Source: DASVXQ01 sp046727955
GTDB taxonomy: Bacteria; Actinomycetota; CALGFH01
NCBI GenBank assembly: GCA_046727955.1
Contig: JBKPDO010000029.1
Location: 1-5,706, forward strand
Reading direction: 5' to 3'
Length of the DNA: 5,706 bases
In this document: positions 1-5,300 of the stretch, one piece after another
Numbering within the stretch: position 1 is the first letter of the stretch
Layout: each line of letters starts with the position of its first letter
Notes under the pieces: generated by a model
Seen by the model: the letters and a program-made list of their open reading frames with translations, nothing else
What the model was told of the DNA's origin: nothing
Database searches by the model: none
Position numbers and translations under genes: made by a program

Positions 1-774
1 GTCCCCCGCCGCCCGCTGCGCCGGCACGGAGGCCGCCGGCCCTCCGCGGTCCGGGGCGACGCCGTCCAGCAGCAGCTCGCGCAGTGCCGCCAGGGCCGCC
101 TCGCCGGGCGGCGCGAACCAGGTCGGCGCGCCCTGCCGCAGCGCGGCCGCCACGGTGAGCGCATCCCAGGCCGACACCGCCCGGGTCTCCTGCGCGTGGT
201 TGACGCGCCGCCACAGCGTGGCACAGGCGCTGCGCTCCAGCTCCTCGACCACCGGCTCATCGAAGGCGAGCAGGCGCGCGGCGTGCTCGACCGAGTGGCC
301 GAGCAGCTGCCGCAGGATCAGCGCCTCGCGCCGCGCGTCGTCCAGGCGCGCGACCTCCGCCAGCAGCAGCGGCACCGGCTCCGAAGCAGCGAACGCGGCC
401 GCGTTCCGGGCGGCGGTGTCCGGGGCGGGCGCTTCGCCGCTCTCCGACTCCGCCTCCAGGCGCCTGGCCACCGCGGCGCGCGCCAGGGCGACCATGCGCG
501 CCTCCAGGTCGGTCCCGCGCCCGCCCAGCCGCTTCATCTGGGCCACCGCGGTGCGCAGCACCTGCGCCGTCAGGTCATGGGCGACGGCCCGGTCATTGGT
601 CCAGGCCAGAACATAGCGGTAGATCTCCTCGGCGTGCTGATCGAAGACCCTCTCGGCGAAGGCCCGCCGGTCATGCGCGCTCACCCGCACAGGGAACGGC
701 TCGTCCCCCACCGTCTGGGCTCCGGCGGCGGCTGGCGACTCCGGTGGAGGGCCCGCCGGGCGCTGGAGGCCCAT
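1..774 (-). CDS. ECF-like sigma-70 family RNA polymerase sigma factor (C-terminus outside window)
   Basis: The minus strand is open from the left edge to an ATG at 774 (258 codons, C-terminus missing). Residues 39-80 (FAERVFDQHAEEIYRYVLAW, then a DLTAQVL helix) resemble sigma region 2, which binds core polymerase and the -10 element. Residues 138-191 (LAEVARLDDARREALILRQL onward) resemble the region 4 helix-turn-helix that reads the -35 element. No region 1.1 or 3 is visible, so it is ECF-like. The helix-turn-helix lacks the usual 'G-S-EIA' wording and is divergent, so a sigma-like regulator with weak promoter specificity is possible. The N-terminal 30 residues are Pro/Ala-rich and probably disordered. 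An in-frame ATG lies five codons upstream at 789, but the ATG at 774 has GAGG at a good distance and is preferred. The gene is divergent from the thiolase remnant at 914. No anti-sigma partner is visible. Confidence 0.75.
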   Translation of the reverse strand, partial: MGLQRPAGPPPESPAAAGAQTVGDEPFPVRVSAHDRRAFAERVFDQHAEEIYRYVLAWTNDRAVAHDLTAQVLRTAVAQMKRLGGRGTDLEARMVALARAAVARRLEAESESGEAPAPDTAARNAAAFAASEPVPLLLAEVARLDDARREALILRQLLGHSVEHAARLLAFDEPVVEELERSACATLWRRVNHAQETRAVSAWDALTVAAALRQGAPTWFAPPGEAALAALRELLLDGVAPDRGGPAASVPAQRAAGD

Positions 775-799
775 TGCCCCCTCGTCCATTTGGGCGGAG

Positions 800-805
800 A
801 TCTTA
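800..805 (-). promoter_or_regulatory. Candidate -10 element for the sigma-factor gene
   Basis: On the minus strand this reads TAAGAT, close to the actinobacterial -10 consensus TANNAT, and would place transcription start near 793. The ATG at 789 would then be almost leaderless, and the ATG at 774 would have a short leader containing its GAGG. No convincing -35 lies at 16-18 bp; a TGACAA occurs at 19 bp. This is inference from a short motif. Confidence 0.3.
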
Positions 806-845
806 CCGCAGGCTCGGAACGCTATTGTCATCCGGGTGCTGCCAT

Positions 846-864
846 GCCCGCCGAGAAGGCGGGC
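846..864. repeat. 7-bp hairpin in the divergent intergenic region
   Basis: GCCCGCC and GGCGGGC form perfect 7-bp arms around the 5-base loop GAGAA. The hairpin lies between the sigma-factor start (minus) and the thiolase start (plus). It could be an operator or a leader structure of the thiolase mRNA. No T-run follows, so it is not an obvious terminator. The function is unknown, and a short GC-rich hairpin can arise by chance in this DNA. Confidence 0.3.
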
Positions 865-913
865 CGTTCGTTACACCGTGGGGATGGGAACCCCCCAGGC
901 AAGGAGCGTTGTG

Positions 914-1090
914 ATGGCCGAGGCCTACATCGGCATACATCGTCGAGGCGGTGCGCACGCCGATCGGGCGGCGGGCGGCGCGCTCGCCGGCGTCCACCCC
1001 GCCGACCTGTCGGCGCACGTGCTGAAGACAGTGCTGGAGCGCAGCGGGGTGGATCCGGAAGCGGTCGACGACGTCATCTTCGGCTGCGCG
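914..1090 (+). pseudogene. Acetyl-CoA acetyltransferase (thiolase), N-terminal remnant
   Basis: Thiolases condense or cleave acetyl-CoA/acyl-CoA in fatty-acid and acetoacetyl-CoA metabolism in the cytoplasm. The ATG at 914 follows AAGGAG (901-906) by 7 bases. The frame begins MAEAYI, is garbled for about 15 residues, then recovers as GALAGVHPADLSAHVLKTVL and ends in a DDVIFGC-like stretch, the typical thiolase N-terminus. If one copy of the 10-bp duplication at 926-935 is removed and one G is restored near 967-973, the garbled part reads IVEAVRTPIGRRGG, the family's classic 'VEAVRTPIG' motif. After about position 1087 the homology stops: the region carrying the active-site Cys (QCGSS-type motif), and both C-terminal catalytic motifs, are absent. 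Normal length is about 390 residues; about 57 remain, so no enzyme can be made. The junction to a CapA fragment on the opposite strand is at about 1085-1100. Confidence 0.72.
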
Positions 1091-1091
1091 A

Positions 1092-1509
1092 TCCAGGCGG
1101 CGGCCGCCGCCCGCCAGGCGGGTGTGGCAGTAGTCCAGCTCCAGCGGCACCGCCTCCAGCTCAACCGGGCCGCGCTGGTCCAGACGCACCAGGAACAGCA
1201 GGCCGAGGTCGTTGCGCAGCGCCGGGTCGACCGCGTAGTCGTCGATGAAGTCCCCAGGTCGTACAGGACCGTGCCGGCCACGCCGTGGAAGAGGTGGGCG
1301 GAGTGGCCCGCCACCAGCGTGGCGCCCGCCTCGAGCAGCGCCGGCGCGGCGCGGCGCACGTGCGGCACCGGCTCGGTGGTCATGTTCGGTCCCCAGTGCG
1401 GGGTGACCAGCACGGCGTCGGCCCGCGCGGCGAGCTCGCGGACGGTGTCGGTCAGCCAGGCGGGCACACCGTCGCGCAGCCGCCCCAGGGCCACGCCGGG
1501 CCGGTCGGG
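1092..1509 (-). pseudogene. CapA-family (PGA_cap) protein, C-terminal fragment with frameshift
   Basis: CapA-like proteins are calcineurin-fold metallophosphatase relatives named after poly-gamma-glutamate capsule synthesis; actinobacterial members are mostly uncharacterised. On the minus strand the frame reads GVPAWLTDTVRELA, then VLVTPHWGPNM, then AGHSAHLFHGVAGTVLYDLG. The HWG and GHSxH motifs, and the YDLGDF motif after repair, are the conserved metal-site and fold markers of the family. At about 1251-1256 one base is missing; beyond it another frame continues DFIDDYAVDPALRNDLGLLF and on to LELDYCHTRLAGG. A possible second indel near 1112-1120 would restore AAWIA, usual near the family C-terminus. 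The N-terminal half (usually about 200 residues) and the last 30 or so residues are absent. The fragment abuts the thiolase remnant at its 3' side and an unrelated scrap at its 5' side, so it is certainly non-functional. Confidence 0.68.
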
Positions 1510-1523
1510 CTGATGCGTGCCAT

Positions 1524-1604
1524 CGCCTTCCTCCTTGGCGGCCGGTGGCTCGCCGGCCGCCACGCCCCAGTAGAGCCGGCGCGGGGTTTCCCGGGCGTCA
1601 CCGA
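1524..1604 (-). pseudogene. Coding-like scrap of unknown origin beside an orphan start site
   Basis: The minus strand here reads GDARETPRRLYWGVAAGEPP and on to AAKEEG with strongly G/C-ending codons, unlike the sequence just upstream, so it may be the 3' end of a gene. I do not recognise the family. At its end is AAGGAGG (1530-1536), six bases before an ATG at 1523, a textbook start site. The frame from that ATG (MARIS...) runs out of phase into the CapA fragment and resembles nothing. This looks like an old gene boundary whose downstream gene was replaced by the CapA piece. Confidence 0.3.
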
Positions 1605-1890
1605 AAACTGTTGACGCCGAAGTGACATCGCCGGCGCACCCTGGACGCGCCGGCCGGTCCGCTGGTCTAGGCAGCCGCGAACAGCGGTCCAAGGCGCCGC
1701 GAACAGCGGGCGCGTCCGCCCGTACGGCCGGTCTAACTCGTGAGGCTGGGAGCCCGACTGGGATTCGTTGGCAACATAAAAGTCGCAAGCCACTGCCCAT
1801 CGAGGAGCGTGAGCGCGGCAGCCGTGGCGGCACATCCTTTGCGCAACAGGCTGGTACCAGTACTTCGTTAGGTCCGTCCGCAGCACTGTG
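1604..1890. other. Stretch without a convincing gene
   Basis: No open frame here has both a plausible start and recognisable protein features. The first 120 bases are GC-rich and contain tandem 14-bp repeats; the remainder (about 1740-1890) is noticeably less GC-rich than the rest of the window and looks intergenic or foreign. The ISL3 element inserted at the right end of this stretch, in a locally AT-rich spot. Confidence 0.5.
1674..1709. repeat. Two tandem copies of GCCGCGAACAGCGG, 22 bp apart
   Basis: The 14-mer occurs identically at 1674-1687 and 1696-1709. Each contains the interrupted palindrome CCGC-GAACA-GCGG. The 22-bp spacing is about two helical turns, so two dimers would sit on the same DNA face. 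This is the shape of a tandem operator, but no regulator or target gene is evident, and the gene it may have controlled seems lost. Confidence 0.5.
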
Positions 1891-1898
1891 AGAATTTC
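1891..1898. repeat. Left copy of 8-bp target-site duplication
   Basis: AGAATTTC lies directly outside the left end of the ISL3-family element and is repeated exactly at 3331-3338 directly outside the right end. An 8-bp duplication is the usual size for ISL3-family transposition. Confidence 0.85.
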
Positions 1899-1923
1899 GG
1901 CTCTATTAAGCTGAATGTGGGTG
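1899..1923. repeat. Left terminal inverted repeat of the ISL3 element
   Basis: The inner 13 bases, CTGAATGTGGGTG (1911-1923), match the right end perfectly in inverted orientation; over the whole 25 bp, 19 positions match and the outermost GG is shared. The transposase stop codon (TAA, 1906-1908 on the minus strand) lies inside this repeat. Confidence 0.85.
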
Positions 1924-3172
1924 AACATGGGTTTGCTCGTGGGGGAGGCGGAGGGTGATCGGGCCACAGGCGAGCATCACCAGCGCGAGCGCGGCCTGGG
2001 CGGAATGAAACCCGTAGGCGCGGCGGGTGATGAGCCGGACCTTGTTGTTGAGCGCCTCAACTCTGGCGTTGTTGATCCCAAGGCGGATCGCGGCGAGGAT
2101 GCCGTCACGGTGGGTGCGGATCGTGCCGGCGAGGGTGACGAACGGGTCCAGGCGGCTGCGGGCGGCCTTGCCGCACCAGCGGTCCAGCAGCTCGGTGGTC
2201 TGGCTGGGGGTGAGGTCGCCGGCGAAGACCTCGCGCAGCGCTTCCTTGAGCCCGTAGGCGCGCCAGGCCGCCCCGCCGTGGCGGCGCAGCTTGCGCAGGG
2301 TGGCGGCCTGGGTGTCGGACAGGCGCTCGGGGCGCTTGAGCAGCACCCACCGGGCGCCTTTGAACGTCTTGGCCTTGTCAGGGTCCACCGCGCGGAGCTG
2401 GTTCCAGACCTGTCGGCGGACCTGATAGAGCGCGTCGGTGGCGAGCTTGACGACGTGGAACGGGTCGATGCACACGGTCGCCCGGGGTGCGTGGGCTGGC
2501 TTGGCCAGCGACTTCAAGAAGGCGGGTCCCATGTCGGTGGAGATGGCGGTGAGCTGGGCGGATCGTTGCTCGCCCAGGTCAGCGAAGAACCGATCGCAGG
2601 TGGCGGTGTCTTTGCCTTCGCTGCCCCAGACGATCTTGCCGCTGCGATGGTCGGTGACCAGCGTCAGGTAGCGGTGCCCCTTGCGCCACGACACCTCGTC
2701 GATCCCGACCTCGAACAGCCCGTCGAGCCGGCCCGGGTCGAGCTCGTCGGCGACCACCCGCTGGCAGATCGCCCCGACGGTCTGCCAGGCGACCCGGACC
2801 AGCCGGCGGACCGCGGACTTGTCCATCCTGGTGGCCAGCCACGCCACCAGGTCCTCGAAGTCGCGGGTGAAGCCCGACTCGACCCTGGCGAATGGCACGC
2901 CCTCGGTGCGCACGCCATGGGGTGGGGCAGGCGATCCGGCGCAGGTTGGCCTTGATGACCAGCCGCCACCGGCCAAGGTCCAGGTGCCGCCAGCGCGAGT
3001 CCACTGTGCGGGTGTCGTAGCGGGCCCTGCTGGAGTAGGAGCAGTCCGCGCAGGCGAGCCGGCGGCGGCGCAGCGCGACGGTGACGGTGATCTGCGCCGG
3101 CTCGAACGAGACCTCCCGCACCGTGGTACCAGGAAGGGCCAACAAACGGTTGAATGCAGCAGTGACGCGCAC
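1906..3172 (-). pseudogene. ISL3-family DDE transposase, one-base frameshift
   Basis: This catalyses cut-and-paste movement of the surrounding element. The N-terminal part begins MRVTAAFNRLLALPG and holds a zinc-finger-like CADC ... CPTH pattern. A helix-turn-helix follows (AVRRLVRVAWQTVGAICQRV). The catalytic domain then shows D158 in GIDEVSW, candidate Asp at 213 (STDMGP) and 236 (IDPFHVVK), and E372 in ARVEALNNK before the RAYGF motif typical of ISL3 (numbering after repair). Repaired length is 421 residues, normal for the family. The frame breaks at 2919-2922, where a run of four G (plus strand) has one base too many: ACC-CAT-GGC becomes ACC-CCA-TGG, so the main part of the enzyme is not joined to its N-terminus. 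The GTG at 3172 is chosen because GGAGGT lies 9 bases upstream and the protein then starts as relatives do; the alternative GTG at 3205 lacks a good site. Confidence 0.85.
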
Positions 3173-3238
3173 GGGCAGATGACCTCCGGGTTGGGGCTTG
3201 GACACCTACAACCCTACGGTCTGGCCCGTGCGCGTCAC
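3162..3238 (-). promoter_or_regulatory. 15-bp inverted repeat burying the transposase start codon
   Basis: The 15-mer at 3162-3176 is the exact reverse complement of 3224-3238 (GCCCGTGCGCGTCAC). In a transposase transcript begun upstream of 3238 these arms pair. The GTG start (3172-3170) is inside the stem and GGAGGT (3187-3182) is in the 47-base loop, with GACC/GGTC able to extend the pairing into the binding site. By analogy with IS10 and IS50, where read-through mRNA folds to hide the ribosome binding site, this would silence translation from outside promoters while an internal promoter located inside the loop would escape. The pairing is seen; the function is inferred. Confidence 0.6.
3182..3187 (-). 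promoter_or_regulatory. Ribosome binding site deciding the transposase start
   Basis: GGAGGT on the minus strand, nine bases before the GTG at 3172. It is the only strong site near the N-terminus and selects the start matching relatives (MRVTAAFNRLL). Confidence 0.65.
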
Positions 3239-3305
3239 ACATCCCGGTCCCAGCGCCTCGTCTGTGCAGTCCTACCAGCGCCTTCAGGGCCAAGGACCCG
3301 AGGAG

Positions 3306-3330
3306 CACCCACATTCAGTTGAGGAGCCCC
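3306..3330. repeat. Right terminal inverted repeat of the ISL3 element
   Basis: Read from outside inward on the minus strand it begins GGGGCTCCTC and ends in the same 13-mer CTGAATGTGGGTG as the left end. Both ends have exactly 12 bases between the tip and the 13-mer, which supports the boundary at 3330. Confidence 0.82.
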
Positions 3331-3338
3331 AGAATTTC
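3331..3338. repeat. Right copy of 8-bp target-site duplication
   Basis: AGAATTTC, identical to 1891-1898 and adjacent to the right inverted repeat. Confidence 0.85.
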
Positions 3339-3616
3339 CTCTACAACCTCAAAGCCGACCTGCGGGCGGCCGCCGCGGTGGGATGGTCCCGGCGCGCGGC
3401 GAGGCTCCCCAGGAGCCGTCATATCGGCCACTCGATGACCAGTTTCTGCGTCATCCCGTGCCACCAGCGGCCCCGACGGTGCTTCCCACCTCGCGGTCGC
3501 GATGTTGAAGTTACGTTCGAGCTACGCAGGATGGCCGAGGGCAGGTCCGTTCGACCGGGTGGAAACTACCCTGGCCGCCACTACGGTTGGTGGGTGCGGT
3601 CAAGGGGGAGGCCCCG
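3339..3616. other. Leader/intergenic stretch upstream of the beta-helix gene
   Basis: No recognisable gene. Just right of the insertion the plus strand has a short coding-like run (NFLYNLKADLRAAAAVGW) with mostly G/C-ending codons, but it is stopped by TAG at 1869-1871 to the left once the insertion is removed, and it degenerates to the right. A perfect 6-bp hairpin, GGCTCC-CCA-GGAGCC, lies at 3403-3417 without a T-run. The last 110 bases probably carry the promoter of the next gene. Confidence 0.4.
3505..3588 (+). promoter_or_regulatory. Candidate promoters of the beta-helix gene
   Basis: Two alternatives are visible. TTGAAG (3505-3510), 16 bp, CAGGAT (3527-3532) resembles a housekeeping-sigma promoter. 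GGAAAC (3561-3566), 17 bp, CGGTT (3584-3588) resembles an ECF-type promoter and would start transcription just before the ribosome binding site at 3603-3611. Neither is a perfect match, and both are short-motif guesses. Confidence 0.25.
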
Positions 3617-4846
3617 ATGTCTAGACGGCTCGTTGTCCTGTCCCGGTTCACCTGGAAGTTTCACTTCGGCCTGTCACCGAAGACGGTGGTCTCCAGGGCG
3701 ATGATCCTTGCTCTGGTGGTGGCTGGCTTCACGGCTCTCGGCAGCGGCCGGGCGCTCGCAAGCCACCTGAGCTGCGGGGTCACGATCACCGCCGATACGA
3801 AGCTAGACAGCGACCTCGTCAACTGCCCGAACAACGGCATCGTGGTCGGCGCTGACAACATCACGCTGGATCTCAACGGCCACACGATCGACGGCGATGG
3901 CACTCTGGTAGCCGCGTGCCCTGAGGGCGAGTCCTGCGATGTGGGAGTCGACAACACCGCTGGCCATAAGGGAGTCACGATCGAGGGTGGCTCGGTCCGG
4001 GAATTCGCGGTAGGCGGCTTCGTCCTGGGCGCAAGCAGCAACCGCCTGCGCCATCTCTCGGCGTCACACAACCTGTTCGTTGGTCTCCTTGTCGTCGAGT
4101 CCACAGATACTCAGGTCGAAAAGAACTCCGCCAGCGACAACGGCCGCACCACCGACGGCGACGGGGTCGTGCTGTTCGCTTCCCACAACAACCGGATTGA
4201 GCGGAACGCCGTGTCCAGAAACGGTCACCAGGGCATGTTTATCGGCGAATCCGACAACAACCGGATTGTGCGGAACCTTGTGGCCGACAACCCGGTGGCC
4301 GGGATAGTCCTCGAGGGCGATGACAACAACGAGGTGAGCCGCAACCGCGTGCTCAGGAATGGTGACGACATCATCATCGGTGGCGACGGCAACACCATCA
4401 CCCGAAATCAGGTGGCCGACGCGGTGGGGTGCCCGGAGGGCTGCGGGTTCGGCATCTCTCTTGAGGGTGGCTCGTATAACCTCGTGGCGGGGAACAACGT
4501 GGCTCGAGCCCGCCGCGGGGGCATCCGGCTTGATGCGTTTGGGGGCGTGACGAGCGGCAACGTGTTACGTGCGAATGTCGTGCGCGCTGCCGGCGTGGAC
4601 GGGATCCAGGTCGACCTTGAGCATGTTGGTCCGGTCATCAACACGTTCTTGGAGCGCAACGTCGCGATCGGCGCCGGCGGCGACGGCATTGACGTGGAGA
4701 GCGCGTCAACGACGCTGACCCGTAACGTCGCCGTGCACAACGGGGACCTGGGCATCGAGGCGGTGCCCGGCGTGACCGACGGCGGCGGCAACCACGCCGC
4801 GGGCAACGGCAACCCTGCGCAGTGCACGAACGTCGACTGTAAGTAG
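3617..4846 (+). CDS. Secreted right-handed parallel beta-helix repeat protein
   Basis: A 409-residue protein of the PbH1/NosD-like beta-helix type. AGGGGGAGG (3603-3611) five bases before the ATG at 3617 fixes the start; an in-frame ATG at 3587 lacks such a site. Residues 1-28 are basic, 29-44 hydrophobic (MILALVVAGFTALGSG), and ALA at 46-48 is a good signal-peptidase site, so it is probably exported. Residues 75-95 (IVVGADNITLDLNGHTIDG) open the solenoid. About 110-375 are 22-24-residue coils of the NNRIxRNxVxxNG kind, the asparagine-ladder pattern of beta-helices. Cysteine pairs at 53/70, 101/107 and 403/408 suggest disulfides outside the membrane. The C-terminal GGGNHAAGNGNPAQCTNVDC stretch caps the helix and recurs in actinobacterial relatives as I recall them. 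Such folds often bind or cleave polysaccharides, but no catalytic residues can be assigned, so the substrate is unknown. The gene is intact although its neighbours on both sides are mobile or broken. Confidence 0.85.
   Translation: MSRRLVVLSRFTWKFHFGLSPKTVVSRAMILALVVAGFTALGSGRALASHLSCGVTITADTKLDSDLVNCPNNGIVVGADNITLDLNGHTIDGDGTLVAACPEGESCDVGVDNTAGHKGVTIEGGSVREFAVGGFVLGASSNRLRHLSASHNLFVGLLVVESTDTQVEKNSASDNGRTTDGDGVVLFASHNNRIERNAVSRNGHQGMFIGESDNNRIVRNLVADNPVAGIVLEGDDNNEVSRNRVLRNGDDIIIGGDGNTITRNQVADAVGCPEGCGFGISLEGGSYNLVAGNNVARARRGGIRLDAFGGVTSGNVLRANVVRAAGVDGIQVDLEHVGPVINTFLERNVAIGAGGDGIDVESASTTLTRNVAVHNGDLGIEAVPGVTDGGGNHAAGNGNPAQCTNVDCK
4185..4276 (+). repeat. Near-identical 23-bp direct repeat inside the beta-helix gene
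   Basis: Positions 4185-4207 and 4254-4276 match at 22 of 23 bases (shared ACAACAACCGGATTG, then one change, then GCGGAAC). They are 69 bp apart, exactly 23 codons or one beta-helix coil, and encode NNRIERN and NNRIVRN. This suggests coil duplication. Confidence 0.7.
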
Positions 4847-4862
4847 CAGCTAGACCCCTCCT

Positions 4863-4885
4863 GACTACTTCCCCCGGAAATAGTC
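4863..4885. terminator. Hairpin between the convergent beta-helix and DUF6788 genes
   Basis: GACTA pairs with TAGTC and TTCC with GGAA, with one C/A mismatch between them and a CCC loop. It lies 17 bases after the beta-helix stop and 8 bases beyond the DUF6788 stop (minus strand), the expected place for a shared terminator of two converging genes. No T-run follows on either strand, so termination is only inferred. It could instead belong to the outer end of the second mobile element. Confidence 0.35.
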
Positions 4886-4892
4886 GAGGTGG

Positions 4893-5282
4893 CTACCGGG
4901 CCCGGGCGGGCGTCTGAACCGAGCTGGGGCGGGCGACGTCGGATTCGTGGAGGAGGATCTCCGCGGCCTGGGCTGAGACCTGTTGCATCTGGGCCAGGAG
5001 CTGGTTGATGCGGCGGCGGTTGGCGATCCATTGCTGGTAGAGCCGGGCTTGGTCGGGGGTCAGGCGTCGGGTGATAGTCTTGCCGGCGACCCTGTGGCTG
5101 TACTGCCAGTAGGGGCCGTGCAGCTTGGGTGGGTCGGCTTGGCAGCGGCAGCCCGGCTTGCCGCAGGGCATGTAGCGGCGGACCACGCTGCCTGGGCAGA
5201 CGAACCCGACCTGGGCGATCTGGGCCTTGAGCCGGTCCAGCTCGGCCTGCAGCGCGGCCAGGGTGGGGGTGTTGGTGCTCAT
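4893..5282 (-). CDS. DUF6788-type transposon-associated protein
   Basis: A complete 129-residue protein of unknown function. Residues 1-25 form a short coiled-coil-like helix (LAALQAELDRLKAQIAQVG). Next comes the family signature YMPCGKPGCRCQADPPKLHG followed by PYW; the three cysteines (C-x4-C-x-C) plus a His could bind zinc. A basic segment, KTITRRLTPDQARLYQQWI, and a C-terminal Gln-rich helix follow. The start is supported by AAGGTGAG just upstream. Small proteins with the CGKPGCxC...HGPYW signature are commonly found next to transposase genes in actinobacteria (established association, from memory; function not established). It is divergent from the transposase at 5354 and shares a 71-bp intergenic region holding a strong palindrome, suggesting a DNA-binding accessory or repressor of that element. 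That role is inference. Confidence 0.72.
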   Translation of the reverse strand: MSTNTPTLAALQAELDRLKAQIAQVGFVCPGSVVRRYMPCGKPGCRCQADPPKLHGPYWQYSHRVAGKTITRRLTPDQARLYQQWIANRRRINQLLAQMQQVSAQAAEILLHESDVARPSSVQTPARAR

Positions 5283-5300
5283 CGGCTCACCTTACGCGAC

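Larger units (their letters stand above)
1899..3330 (-). mobile_element. Complete ISL3-family insertion sequence (1432 bp)
   Basis: The element is bounded by 25-bp imperfect inverted repeats and flanked by a perfect 8-bp duplication, so both ends are defined from the sequence. It carries one minus-strand ISL3-family transposase that nearly fills it; the 158 bp between transposase start and right end hold the leader and presumably the promoter. Size, end sequence beginning GG, 8-bp duplication and transposase type all fit ISL3. Because the transposase has a one-base insertion, this copy may be immobile unless helped in trans. An intact duplication argues for simple insertion without later rearrangement across the element. 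Confidence 0.88.

Noticed and set aside
196..1248. Long plus-strand open frame opposite the sigma factor and through the thiolase start
   Set aside because: Arg/Gly/Pro-rich translation without motifs; it is the antisense shadow of a minus-strand gene with clear sigma regions in high-GC DNA.
1720..1790. Possible tRNA-like or small RNA segment in the less GC-rich gap
   Set aside because: No acceptor-stem pairing or proper T-loop was found; GGGATTCGTTGG only superficially resembles a T-arm.
2919..2922. Programmed ribosomal frameshift in the ISL3 transposase
   Set aside because: A +1 shift would be needed at ACC-CCA-TGG, with no recognised slippery signal, and ISL3 transposases are normally made from one frame; a plain one-base insertion is simpler.
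1915..2955. Plus-strand open frame of 346 codons across the ISL3 element
   Set aside because: Exactly opposite the transposase, no family features, no ribosome binding site; the transposase motifs on the other strand are unmistakable.
3403..3417. 6-bp hairpin GGCTCC-CCA-GGAGCC as a terminator
   Set aside because: No T-run on either strand and no gene ending just before it; GC-rich hairpins of this size are common by chance here.
4408..5031. Minus-strand open frame of 207 codons under the beta-helix gene
   Set aside because: Pro/Arg/Ser-rich antisense frame crossing two real genes and the gap between them.
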